Positions 49,346 through 63,558 of a stretch of 64,000 nucleotides of DNA are shown piece by piece. Where the stretch lies: NCBI GenBank assembly GCA_029783825.1, contig JAREIK010000377.1:179702-243701 (forward strand), given 5' to 3'. This DNA is from Sapria himalayana (taxonomy: Eukaryota; Streptophyta; Magnoliopsida; Malpighiales; Rafflesiaceae). The notes under the pieces are model-generated. The model saw only the letters and a list, made by a program, of their open reading frames with translations, was not told where the DNA came from and ran no database searches. Made by a program: the position numbers and the translations under genes. Position 1 is the first letter of the stretch; each line of letters starts with the position of its first letter.

Positions 49346-50402
49346 AGATAGATAGAAAGATAGCTAGATTGATAAATACATAAATATATAGATATATAAA
49401 TAGTAGATAGATAAAATATAGATATATAAATAAAAGGATAGATAAACATGTAGACTCTTATCATAGATAAATATATAGATAAAAATATAGGAAGAAAGAA
49501 AGATATATATATATAGATAGATAGTTAAATAGATAGATAGACAAATATAAACATTGAGAGGTTGACATATATGTAGTCAGACAGATAGACATATATATAG
49601 ATATGTAGAAAGATAGGTAAATAAAAAGATAGAAAAACAAGACAAATATATAGATAGGCATATAGATTGATATGAAGATAGAAAGAAAGATAGATATACA
49701 AATAGGTAGATATATAGATAGAAAGATAGATTAATAGATAGATAAACATATAGATAGATAGACACATAGATATATAAACATATATATAGGAAAAAAGATT
49801 GATAGCTAGAGTGACAACTAGAAAAATAGATAGATAGAAATATAGGCCAATAGACAGATAGACTCCTAGACAAATATAGATTTATATATAGAAAGATAGA
49901 CATATAAATAGATAGAAAAATAGATAGATCGATAGATAGATATAGAGATAGATAAATAGATAGGTAAATAAATAAATTTATAAATATAAAAACAGAAATA
50001 TCAACAAATAGACAGATAGAAAAATAGATAGTTAGATATATAGAAAGCTAGATTAATAAATAAATAGATAGATAGATAGACTAATAGAAAGATATATAGG
50101 CAAATAAAAAGATATATAGAAATAGAGAATGACTATAACACAAATAGATAGATATACAGATAGAAAAACAAACAAATAAATAGTTAGATTGATAGATCAA
50201 TAGATATATAGATGAAGAGATAAAGAGAAAGAAAAATATACAAAAATACAAATAGATAGATTTATTTATATATAGATAAATAGATATATAGATAGACAAA
50301 TAGGCATATAGATAGAAAAACAAATAGATAGATAAAAAAATTGAAAAATAATCTAAAATACATATAGAAAGACAAATAGACAAATAATTATATAGACAAG
50401 AA

Positions 50403-50423
50403 TACACACACACACACACACAT
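50403..50423. repeat. (CA)n microsatellite
   Basis: A short CA run in the GATA array, the complement of the TG runs in the left array. Confidence 0.9.
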
Positions 50424-51570
50424 ACTAATATAAAAATAGATTGATTGATTGATTGAAAGATAGAAAGATAGATATATAGACAGATAGAAAGATAAAGAGA
50501 TATATAGATAGATAGATTATTAGATAGATTTATTGAAAGATAAACTTATATTCATATAGACATATAGATAGATAGATTGTAGACATATAAAAAGATTTAT
50601 ATGTATAATAGTCAAGAGATAAATAGGTAGAAAAAATATAGATAGATAGATTGATTGTCATATAGACAGATAGTCAAATATATAGATAGAATGATACGTT
50701 TATCGATAAATAGACTAATACATTTATAGAGAGATAGATTGCTGCATTTATTGATAGATAGATAGGTAGGTAGATAGATATATAAATAGATAGATAAACA
50801 AACATATAGATAGATAGACAAAAAGATAGATAGATAGATAGAGAAAAAAATAAAGAGATGGATAGATATAAAGATAGAGTGATACACAAATAGACAAAAA
50901 GATAAATAGATAAATATATCGATAGAATAATAGAAAGATAGATAGATATATTGAAAGATTGATAGATAGATAGACAGATATATAGACAAATAGATATATA
51001 GACAGATAGAGAGTTAGAAAGAAATACAAATAGATAGATAAATAAATAAATATATAGATATATAGATCGATAGATAGATAAATAAATAGACAGTTAGACA
51101 TAATATTAGATAAAAAGATAGATAGATAGATAGATAGAGAAAGTGATATATATATATATATATATATAAACAGATAGATAAATAAATAGATAGATAGATT
51201 GATAGACAGACAGATAGATAATTTGATTGATAGACAATTAGACAAATAAACAGAAAGACATATAGACAAAAAAATAGATAGATATACATATAGATTGATA
51301 TGCACATAAAAGGTAGATAGATAGACTAGTAGAAAGGTTGACATATGGACAGATAAATAGCTAAATAAATAGATAGATAAACAAATTGAAATATTGATAG
51401 ATAGATAGATAGATAAATAAACTATTAGACAGATAGACAACTAGATCAATAGATAGATTGAAAGATAGAAAGATAGATAACTAGAAAGATAGACATATAG
51501 ACTTATAAATAGACATATAGATAACAAAATAATAGCTAGACAAGAAAGATAGATATACATATAGATAGAT

Positions 51571-51572
<2 letters not shown>

Positions 51573-51640
<68 letters not shown>
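51573..51640. repeat. (TA)n microsatellite
   Basis: About 68 bp of pure TA, one of the longest runs in the window; a second, shorter one lies at about 51750-51780. Confidence 0.95.
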
Positions 51641-51644
<4 letters not shown>

Positions 51645-51746
51645 ATTCAAAAGTAGAAAGAAAGAAATTTATACATATAGATAGAAAGAAAGATAGGTAG
51701 ATAGATAGTTAGATAGATAAATTGAAAGAGAGATAAACAAATTGAC

Positions 51747-51784
<38 letters not shown>

Positions 51785-52160
51785 ATAGAAAGATAGATAG
51801 ATATATAGGTTGATATATAGATAGATAGATAGATATAAACACAGATTGAAAAATATGCAGATAGATAAATAGAGAGATAGACAGATAAAATGATAGAAAA
51901 ATAAATAGAAAGATAGATAGATAAATAGATAGATCAATAGACAGATAAATCGATAGAAAGATAGATAGAAAGATAGATAGATAAACAAATAGATAGATGA
52001 ACAGATAGATAAATAGACAGATAAATAGGTAGATAAATAGGTAGACAGATAGATTGATAGACAAATAGATAAATATATAGATAAAGAGATAGAGAGATAC
52101 ACAAATAGACAAATAGATAGATGGACAAATAGATTGGAATTAAAATAGACAAATAGATAG

Positions 52161-52162
<2 letters not shown>

Positions 52163-52191
<29 letters not shown>

Positions 52192-52200
52192 CGTGTGTGC
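52163..52200. repeat. (TA)n-(TG)n compound microsatellite
   Basis: TG on the + strand, unlike the CA runs elsewhere in the right array. Confidence 0.9.
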
Positions 52201-52814
52201 AAATAGATAGATAGACAAATAGTTAGATATATAGATCAATAGATAGAAAGATAAATATATAGATAGATAGATAAATAGATAGATATAAAAAAAATAAGAA
52301 AGAAATATTGATATATAAATAGACAGATAGATAAATAATTAGACAGAAATATAAATAGTCTAATAGACAGATTGACTGATAGACAAATGGAAAAATAGAA
52401 AAATAGAAAAATAGAAAAATAGAAAAATAGAAAAATAGAAAAATAAAAATATAGATAGATAGATAGATAGATACAAAGATAGAGAGCTAGATAAATAAAA
52501 AGATAGATATATAGACATATAGATAGATATATAGATATATAGATAAAGATATAAAGAGATAGATAGGTAGATAGATAGATAGAAATATAAATAGATGGTT
52601 AGATAGATACATAGATAGACAAATAGATAAATAGATATATTGATAGATAGATTGATCAACTGATAAATACATAGATAGATATACATATAAACATTTATAT
52701 ATAGACACAAATAAATAGATATATAGATAGATACATAGATAGAGAGAGAGATAGATAGATAGCTAGATAGATTGATATATACAGAGATTGAAAGATAGGC
52801 AAATATATAGATAT

Positions 52815-52847
<33 letters not shown>

Positions 52848-55048
52848 CAGATAAATAGATAGATAGAAAGAAAAAAACATAAATAGGCAGATAATCAAAT
52901 TGGGAGAAAGATATATAGAGAGATGGAAAAATAGATAGAGTGATATAATAAATATATAGACAAGTAGATTGTTAAAAAGGTTGACAGATAAATAGATAGA
53001 CAGGTTGACTTGTAAATATGTAGATAGATAAACAAATTGACAAATAGACAAATAAATAGATATACTGATAGATAGAATTATAAGTTGATAGATAAATAGA
53101 AAGATAGATAGATACATAGATAGAAAGATAGAGAGATAGATAGATAGATAGATAAATAGATAGACACATAGTCAGATAGATAGATAAATAGATAGATATA
53201 AAGACAAATAGAAAAATTGATAGTTGAACTAATAGATAGATACATAGTTAGATAGAAAGACAGAAAAATTGACAGATAGATAATAGAGAGATAGACAAAT
53301 AGACATATTAACATATAGATATATAGATAGTTAGACAGATAGATAGATAGATAGACAGATTGATAGATAGACAAATAGAAAAATAGATTGTTAGATAGAT
53401 ATATAGATAGACAAATAGACAAATAGACAGATAAGTAGATAGACAGATAGAAATATAGATAGTAAGACAGAGCGATAGACAGAAAAATTAAGAGATGAAA
53501 AGTTAAATACTTAGGAAAATAGAATGATTAATGAATAGACAAATAAATATATAAATACATAGACAAATCGAAAGATAGATGTTATATGAATATATAGATA
53601 GATAGACAGACAGAGAGACATATAGTGAGATTCACAGATATATAGATTGATATATAGATTGACATATACAAAGACAAATAGTCATATACAAAAAAAGACA
53701 AATAAACATATACACAAATAGTGAGTAAAGCTAAGTGGTGTAAAAAAAACACATAATAAATATTATTCAACCCACGACTAGATTCCTTCACACTTGTGAT
53801 CCCGCATATTGGTCTGTCATTTTTCCTTGATCTGTACTTAAAAGGGGTCCTACAACATAGTGAGTAAAGCTCATTAGAGGTAAACTCTTATAGGGATACT
53901 TCATACCCAAGGGCACATAAAACATTATGCATATATATCAACTCAAATTCAAGTATAATGTTTACATGAATATAACTATGGATAATATGTCTATATGCCC
54001 ATATACTGAGTACCATCGACTCCCTAACACATGTCAAAGCCAAGAGTAACATAATATACATAGATGCAGAGATATATATATATATATATATACACACATA
54101 CATACATACATATATATATATACACACACACACACACATATATTTATATATATAGAAATATTTATATTTTTGGAATTATTCCAAAAAATAAGGGCCTCCT
54201 TTGAAAAATAATATAGGACATTCTCCAAACAAAATATACTTTTTTTACATACTCTGAAAAATATGGTAATCATTGAAAAAACAATATTGGACATTTTTGG
54301 TTAAAATATTTTTTTTTCTTTGGATATTTTCCAAAAATCACCACATAACTCTATCTGGACATTATCTAAATTCTAGATCACATATTTATATTAGCCATAC
54401 CCCTTAAAAATATCATGCAACTCATTCTAGATATATTTCAAATTCGAGTTCGTAAAATACTATTCATTATATATTTATATGTAAATATATATCATGCACC
54501 TACCTATTTATATAAAATATTTTCGTGCATATGAAATGCAAATATGACAATTACTATTAAAGCATATTCCAGATACAGTTATTACTATCCAAACCCAATT
54601 CATACTCCAAAATATTTTACTAAACGAAACACAAAAACTTTTCACCAAATAATCATTCTCGATGAATTTTTTAAACAATGAGAATTTAAAAATAAACCAT
54701 GATTATTTATGGCCTTTAAATAGAAAGAAATTCTAATTGGAGAAAATACCTACCTCTTAGAAATTATCATGGAAACTTTATAAAAATGATATCAAACTGA
54801 ATCTCTCATCGCCTAGAGAACTTTTTTTCTAAGACTATTCTATACCAAATCTTGAATAATCCATTATTATCAAAAGAAAATGAATGAACTTTTTAAATTT
54901 TTTTGTCTCTATCTCTGATATCTCTTTCCCGAATCCTTCTTTTTTTTTGTCCCATCACCCTTTTTTCCTGATTCCTATCATTTTTAGAAAAGAATCATAT
55001 TATATATTTATACAATTTTTTTCCCCAAGATTTCAATGATAAAAAGGA
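52200..55048. repeat. Large direct duplication, copy 1 (GATA segment plus LTR-like block)
   Basis: The order GATA segment, LTR-like block, return to GATA is repeated in the next copy. Irregular phrases recur in order: AGACAGAAATATAAATAGTCT (52348 / 55239), GATGGTTAGATAGATACATAG, AGGTTGA...GACAGGTTGACTTGTA, and GATTTCAATGATA at the 3' boundary. The left limit is approximate because the array itself is repetitive. Confidence 0.82.
53728..55037 (+). mobile_element. LTR-like block, copy 1 (5'-truncated)
   Basis: Non-GATA DNA containing CTTAAAAGGGGTCCTACAAC, then GTGAGTAAAGCTC, then CATACCCAAGGGCACATA. This resembles LTR sequence of plant Ty3/gypsy chromoviruses (Tekay type) as I remember it; no search was possible. 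No coding frame is convincing. Compared with copy 2, the first ~105 bp are missing. Confidence 0.45.
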
Positions 55049-56776
55049 AGATAAATAGATAAACAAATAGACAAAAATATAGATAGAAAGATAGATAGAT
55101 AATCATATAGACAGATCAATAGATATAAAGATAAATTTATAGATAGATAGATAGATAAATAAATAAACAAATAGATAGAAAGAAAATTAGAAAGAAATAT
55201 AGATTTACTAATAGACAGATAGACAGATAGATAAACAATTAGACAGAAATATAAATAGTCTAATATATAGATAGACTAATAGACAAATAAAAAAATAGAC
55301 AAATAGAAAAATAAAAAGATAGACATATAGACATATAGATAGATATATAGATATATAGATAGAGATATAAAGAGATAGATAGGTAAATATATAGATATAA
55401 ACATAAATAGATGGTTAGATAGATACATAGATAGACAAATAGATAAATAGATATATTGATAGATAGATAGATCAATTGATAAATAAATAGATAGATAGAC
55501 ATATAAACATATATACATAGACACAAATGAATAGATATATAGATAGATAGTGAGATAGATAGATAGATAAATAGATATCTAGATAGATTGATATATACAC
55601 AGATTGAAAGATAAACAAATATATAGATATACAGATAGATAGATAGATAAACAAATAGATGGATGAAAGAAAAAACATAAATAGGTAGATAATCAGATTG
55701 ATAGATAGAGAGATGAACAAATAGATAGAGTGATGGATAAATATAAAGACAAGTAGATTGTTAAAGAGGTTGATAGATAAATAGATAGACAGGTTGACTT
55801 GTAGATATGTAGATAGATAAAAAAATTGACAAATAGACAAATAAATAGATATACTAATAGATAGAATTTTAGGATAAAAGATAGATAGAAAGATAGATAG
55901 ATACATAGATAGAAAGATAAAGTGATAGCTAGATACTTAGATAGAAAGATAGAGAGATAGATAGATACTTAGATAAAAAGATAGAGAGATTGACTAATAG
56001 ATAGATAGATAGACATATAGTCAGATAGATAGATAAATAGACAAAAAGATAGATATAGAGACAAATAGAAAAATTGATTGTTGGACTAATAGAAAAATAC
56101 ACAGTTAGATAGAAGACAAATAGAAAAATAGATAGATAGATAGATAATAGAGAGATAGACAGAGAGACATATTAACATATAGATATATAGATAGTTAGAC
56201 AGATTGATAGATAGACAGATTGATAGATAAACAAATAGGAAAATAGATAGCTAGATAGATATATAGATAGACAAATAGACAAATAAATAGATTGAAAGAT
56301 AGACATATAGATCATAAGACATAGAGAGAGACAGACAAATTAAAAGATAAAAAGATAAATACATAGGAAAATAGAATGATAAATGAATAGACAAATAAAT
56401 AGATAAATACATAGACAAATTGAAAGATAGATGTTAGATGAATATATAGATATATAGACAGACATAGAGATATATAGTCAGATTCATAAATATATAGATA
56501 GATAGATTGATTGATTTATAAATAGATATACATATAAAAAGATAGATACATAAATATATACACAAATAGACATACATTTTGATTGATTGTTTGATAGAAA
56601 AATATACATAAAGAAATATATACATTTAGACATATAGATAAATATATAGATAGATATATAAACAAATAGACAGAAAGATTGATATAAAGATAGATAGATT
56701 GATAGATAGACACATAGACAAATAGACATATATACATATTGACATATAGATAGATATATAGATAGATTGAGAGATA

Positions 56777-56830
<54 letters not shown>
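56777..56830. repeat. (TA)n microsatellite
   Basis: About 53 bp of TA in the GATA array of duplication copy 2. Confidence 0.93.
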
Positions 56831-56832
<2 letters not shown>

Positions 56833-57075
56833 GATAGGTAGAAAATTATATTGATAATAGATAAAAAGATTTATATATATAGATAGAATTATAGGTAGAT
56901 AGATAAATAAAGATATAGATAGATAGTTAGATAGAAAGATAGATAGATTGAATGATAGACAGATAGATTGACAGATAGATTAACAGATACACAGATAGAA
57001 AAAATAGATAGTTAGAGTGCTAGATTGATCGTCATGAAGATAGATAGACAAATAGAAAAATAGCCAGATGGATAG

Positions 57076-58461
57076 TGTGACACCTCAATCTCTAGAGGGC
57101 CCCATTCATTCCATCACACAACAAAATATGCAATAAAATAAACTTTTTTTAAATGCAGCATACATTTTTTTCTTTTATTTGCTAAGAGGTGTAAAAAAAA
57201 CACATAATAAATATTATTCAATCTGCGACTAGAATCCTTCACACTTGTGATCCCGCATATTGGTCTGTCATCTTTCCTTGATTTCTACTTAAAAGGGGTC
57301 CTACAACATAGTGAGTAAAGCTTAGTAGAGGTAAACTTTTATAGAGATATTTCATACCCAAGGGCACATAAAATATCATGCATATATATCAACACACATT
57401 CAAGTATAATGTTTACATGAATGTGATTATGGATAATATGTCTATATGCCCATATACTGAGTACCATCGACTCCCTAACACATGTCAAAGCCAAGTGTAA
57501 CATAATATACATAGATGCAGAGATATATATACATACAAATACACACACACACACACACATATATATATATTTATATATATAGAAATATTTATATTTTTGG
57601 AATTATTCCAAAAAATATGGGCCTTCTTTGAAAAATAATATTGGACATTCTCCAAACAAATATACCTTTTTTACATACTTTGAGAAATATGGACTTAATC
57701 TGATAAACAATATTGGACATTTTTGGTTAAAATATTTTTTTTTCTTTGGTTATTTTCAAAAAATCACCACATAACTATGTATGGACGTTGTCCCTATTCC
57801 AGTTCACAGATTAATATTAGCCATGCCCCTAAAAAATATCATGCAACTCAGTCTAGACATTTTTCAAATTCGAGTTCACAAAATACAATCCATTATATAC
57901 TTATATGTAAATATATATCATGCACCCACCTATTTATATAAAATATTTCGTGCATTTGAAATGCAAATATGACAATTACTATTAAACCATGTTCTAGATA
58001 CAGTTATAACTATCCAAACCAAATTCACACTCCAATATATTTTACTAAACGAAACACAAAAACTTTTCACCAAATAATAATTCTCGATGAAATTTTTAAA
58101 CAATGAGAATTAAAATATAAGCCATGATTATTTACAGCCTTTAAATAGAAAGAAATTCTAATTGGAGAAAATGACTACCTCTTAGAAATTATCACGAAAA
58201 CTTTATAAATTTGATATCAAACTGAATCTCTCGTGGCCTAGAGAACTTTTTTTCTAAGACTATTCTATACCAAATCTAGAATAATCCATTATTATCAAAA
58301 GAAAATGAATGAACATTTTAATATTTTTTTTCACTATCTCTTGATATCTCTCTCCTGAATCCTTCTTTTTTTCCCATCACCCTCCTTTTCCTGATTCCTA
58401 TCATTTTTAGAAAAAAAAATCATATTATATATTTATACAAAATTTTCACCAAGATTTCAAT
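57076..58461 (+). mobile_element. LTR-like block, copy 2, possible solo LTR
   Basis: It begins TGTGACACCTC directly against GATA sequence, similar to the TGTAACACC openings of many plant gypsy LTRs, and ends at ...GATTTCAAT. GATAG flanks it on both sides, but in a GATA array that is weak evidence for a target duplication, and the 3' end is not the usual CA. It is about 1.39 kb long, reasonable for a solo LTR. Confidence 0.45.
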
Positions 58462-58969
58462 GATAGAAAGGCAGATAAATAGATAAACAAAAAGACAAAA
58501 AAATAGATAGAAAGATAGATAAATAGATAGATAAAAAGATAGCTATATAGAAAGAAAAAAAGATTGATAGATAGATAGAAAGAAATAAAAAAGAAAGATA
58601 AATAGACAAATACATATATTTATAAATAGATAGATAAATTGTAAATGGAGCGATACCTAGATAGATATATAGATAGATCGATAGATAAATAGGCAAATAA
58701 ACAAATAGATTGATAGATATATAGATAGATAAATATATAGACAAGTAGACTAGTAAAGTGGTAGACAAATAGATAGATAGGTAGGTAGGTAGGTAGGTAG
58801 ATAGATAGATTAATAGATTGATTATCAGATAGGCAGATTGAAAGATAGATAATAGATAGATGCATAGATGGATAGATAGACAGATTGACATATGGAAAGA
58901 AAGATAAACTAATATATAAATAGTCAAATAGATACAAATACAAATAGATACATAGATAGATAGACAGAT

Positions 58970-58990
58970 AGAGAGAGAGAGAGAGAGATA
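58970..58990. repeat. (GA)n microsatellite
   Basis: A short GA run inside GATA sequence. Confidence 0.9.
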
Positions 58991-60419
58991 GATAAAAAGA
59001 TATAGAGATAGATAAACCATTAAATAGATAGAGAGAAAGATAAATAGATAGACAAACAAATAGATAGTGAGACAAAAGGATAGATAGATAATAGAAAATA
59101 GATATAAAAATAGATAGATAGATAGAATGATAAATAAATAGATAGATGATTGATAGAAAGATAAATAGTTAGGCAGATAGCAGATAGATAAAAATATAAA
59201 TAGCTAGATAGAGATAGATACAAAGATACATACACACACACACACAGACACACATATATATATATATATATAGATAAAGAGATAAATAGAAAGATAAAGA
59301 GATAGATAAAAGGATAGGTATATAGATAGACAAACACATTGAAAGATATATAGATAGACAAATAGAAAGGAAATTAGAGAGAACGATAGCTACATGGATA
59401 CATAGATACATAGATACATAGATAGATACATAGATACATAGAAACATAGTTTGATAGATACATATATACACAGATACATAGATACATATGTCCATAGATA
59501 CATAGATAGATTTAAAGATAAAAAGATTGATAGATAGAAATATATACAAATAGATAAACAAATAGATAGATAGAGAGTTAGAAAAATATACCAATAGAGA
59601 GAGAGATAGATAGATATATATATATATATAAAGTTAGATAGATAAATAGTTAGATACATAGAAAGATAAAAGATAAAAAGATAGAAAGAAAGATAGATAG
59701 ATATATAGACAAATATATAGATTGAATGTTTAAATACAAAGATAGATAAAAAAATATATAAATTGAGAGATAAACAGGTAGAAAGATAATAAGATAGACA
59801 AATAGTTAGATAGATATAATGACAAATAGATAAATAGATAGATTGATTGATATTAAGATAGATATAAAGATAGAAAGATGGACAAATAGTAAGATAAATA
59901 AATAGATGGAAATACAAATAGATAGATATCTAGATAAATAGATAGATTGATAGATTGATTAATAGATTAATAGATAGGCAAATAGATAAAAAGAAAGAAA
60001 GAAAGATAGATAGATAAATAGATAAATGGAAAGATAGATAAACATACATACATATAGATAGATTGATAGACAAATAGATAGATAGATAGATATGTAGACT
60101 CGTAGAGAGGTAGATAGATATATAGAAAGGCACATAGATAGATAAAGAGATAGATAGATAAATAGATAGATAGATATACAAATAGACAGACAGATAGATA
60201 CAATGATATTTAGATAGATAGATATCTAGAACAATAGACATATATATAGATAGTTAGGCAACTAAGCATATAGATATATAGACATATAAATAGATAGGTA
60301 GATAAACATATAGACATATAGATAGATAAATAGAATGATATAAAAATAGTTAGATAGGTAGATATACAAATAGAAAGATAGATAGATAAACAAATAGATA
60401 GATAAGTAGATAGATAGAT

Positions 60420-61046
60420 AGATAGATAAATAAATATATAGGTAAATTGGTATAAAGGTTGATAGACATATAAATAGATAGATAGATATGTTAGATAAAT
60501 AGACAAATTGTTAGAAACATAGATAGAAAGTTAGACAGATAGAGAGATAGAAAGATAGATACAAAGATAGATAGATAGATTGACATATAGATAAACAGAT
60601 AGAATAATAGAATATAGATACATATATAGATAATATATAGAGAGATAAAGAATTGACATATAAATATATAGATCAATATATAGGTAGGTATATAGAAAAT
60701 AGATAGAGAGATAAAGTGATAGATATATAAATTGATAGATAGATACATAAACAAATAGATACCTAGGTAGATAGATAGATAAACAAATAGAAAGATAAAT
60801 AGATAGATAGATAGATAGACAGATAGAGATATAGAAAGATAGAAAGATAAATAGATAGACATATAATTTGATAGATAGTTAAAAAGATAGACAAACAAAT
60901 AAATAGAAAGACAAGAGGATAGATAAATATATAGATAGATAGATAAGATGATAGATTGATAGATTGATAAATTATTAGAAAGTTAGATAAATAGATATAT
61001 AGATAGACAAGCATATAAATAGATAAATTGATACATAGATAGATAT

Positions 61047-61123
<77 letters not shown>

Positions 61124-61695
61124 AATAGATAGAAAGATAGATAGACAAACTTATTGAGAGATAAATAGATAGATTCATAGAAAGAAAGAAATAAAGATAG
61201 ATTGATAAATATATAGATAGTTAGTTAGATAGATAGATAAAAAGACAGATAGACAAACAAATGGATAAACAGGTAGATATAGATAGGATATCAAATGAAT
61301 GAAAGATAGACATAGATATTTAGATAGATATAAAGATAGATAGTATGATAAATATATAGATACATAGATACATAGATACAAAGATACATAGATACAAAGA
61401 TACATAGATACATTGATACAAAATCAAATAGATAGATGGGAACATAGTTACATAGAAATATAGATAAATAGATATAAGTATAGATATATAAATATACATA
61501 AATATACATAGATATAAATATATAGATATATAGAAAGATAGACAGATAGATAAAAAGATCGATATATAGATTGACAAACATAATGAGAGATTGATTGATT
61601 GATACATAGAGAGAGAGAAAGATTGATAGATAGATAAATATATAGATGGCTACATAAATACATTGAAAATTAGATAAATAGATACACATATAAAT
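60420..61695. repeat. ~1.3-kb segmental duplication, copy 2
   Basis: This is the partner of 46130-47395, about 14.3 kb away and direct. It has a longer TA run (61058-61118) than copy 1, plus small length differences. Confidence 0.82.
61058..61119. repeat. (TA)n microsatellite
   Basis: About 60 bp of TA inside the second copy of the 1.3-kb duplication; copy 1 has only about 20 bp at the matching place. Confidence 0.93.
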
Positions 61696-63522
61696 AGATA
61701 GATAGCGAGATAAATAGATAAAGATATAGAGAGATAGCTAATAGACAAATATACTTATAGTGAGATAGAGATATAGACAAATAGGTAGAAAAAAAAGATA
61801 GACAGTTATACAAATAGAAATATGGATAGATAGATAGATATGTATATATATATATATATATATATATCGACATATAGGAAAATAGAGAAATAGATAGATA
61901 GAAGGATAGATTTACATAAAAATATATATGCACAGATAGACAAATAGATAAATAGAGACATGGACAGATAGGCTAATAAATAAATAAACATATTGATAGA
62001 TAGATAAACAAGTAGACAGATTGATCAATAGACCTATAGATAGATTGATAAATATTCAAATAGACTGATAGACTGATGGAATAATAAATAGATAGACAAA
62101 TAGAAAGAAAGATGAATAGATAGATAGACAAATAGATAGATAGATAGATAGATAGATAGACTTATAGATAGATACATAGATCAACAACTAGATTGATAGT
62201 CTAATATATAGAATAGATAGGCATATAGACAGATAGACAAATAGACAAAAAGACATATAGAAAGATAGACAGAGAGACAGAAGAGAGATAGAAAGATAGA
62301 CAAATAGCTGATTAGTAGATATATAGATAGATATACAAAGTGATTAATAGACATGTAAATAGATATATAGATAAATAGAAAGACATAAAGAAAGACAGAT
62401 TATCAGATAGATAGATCGACATTTATATTGATAAAAAAATAGATAAATAGATAGATAGATATATAAATAAAGTGATAGATATAAATAAATATAGAGATTG
62501 ACAGATAGAGAGATAGATATATAAACAAAAATATATATTGACAAATAGACAGATTGTTAGATACATAGATAGATAGATAGAGAGGTAGATAGATAGATAG
62601 ACAGGTAGATAGATAGATATATAGACAAATAGATTGATTTATTGATAGATAAAAATATAGACAAATAGATATATTTACAAATAGACAAATAAACTAATTG
62701 ATATATAAATAGATAATGAGATAGAGGATTAGATATATAGACAAATAAATAGATATACAGATAAACATATATATCTTTAGACAGATAGACAAATAGGAAA
62801 ATCATTAGATAGACAGATTTATAGATAGACATATTGACATATAGATAGATTGATATATAGATATTTAGAATGATAAAAAGAAATAAAGATAGATAGATAG
62901 ACAAAAAGACAAAATAGACATTTAGACAAATAGACATATAGATAGATAGACAGAAAGACAAATAGATAGATTTTTAGATATATAGATAGATAGATCTATA
63001 GATAGATAGACATATATACATATAGAGAGATAGACAATTAAGCAAATAGACACATAGACATATAGACATATAGATTGATAGATAAAGAGATTTATAGGTA
63101 GAGCAATAAATAGGAATATAGACAAATAGATATGTAGACAAATAAATAGATTGAAAGATAGATAGGTAGACTAGTAAAGAGTAAGACAAATAGATAGAAT
63201 AAAACATAGGCAGATAGAGAGGTGGATAGACTGAAAAATAAATAGAATGATAGAAAGATAGATAATTAGATAGATAAAGAAATAACCAATTAGAGACATA
63301 TAGAGAAATACATATATAATAAAATTATAGATACACATATAGACATATCAATTAGATAGATAGATAGATAGATAGATATAAAATTAGAAATATAGATAGA
63401 TATATAAACAAATAGTTAGATAGACAACTAGACAAAGACAAAAATAGACAAATAAACAAAGAAAGAGATTGCCAGAAAGACATAAAGACACATAGATAGA
63501 TAATCACATGGATAGATAGATA

Positions 63523-63524
<2 letters not shown>

Positions 63525-63557
<33 letters not shown>
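63525..63557. repeat. (CA)n microsatellite
   Basis: About 30 bp of CA in the GATA array. Confidence 0.94.

Positions 63558-63558
<1 letters not shown>

Larger units (their letters stand above)
55049..58466. repeat. Large direct duplication, copy 2
   Basis: Partner of 52200-55048, adjacent and direct. It is longer, mainly because of extra GATA sequence and a TA run at about 56500-57075 before the LTR-like block, and because the block keeps ~105 more bases at its 5' end. Confidence 0.82.

Noticed and set aside
57071..58466. GATAG on both sides of the LTR-like block as a 5-bp target duplication
   Set aside because: The surroundings are GATA repeats, so the match is expected by chance, and the block does not end in CA.
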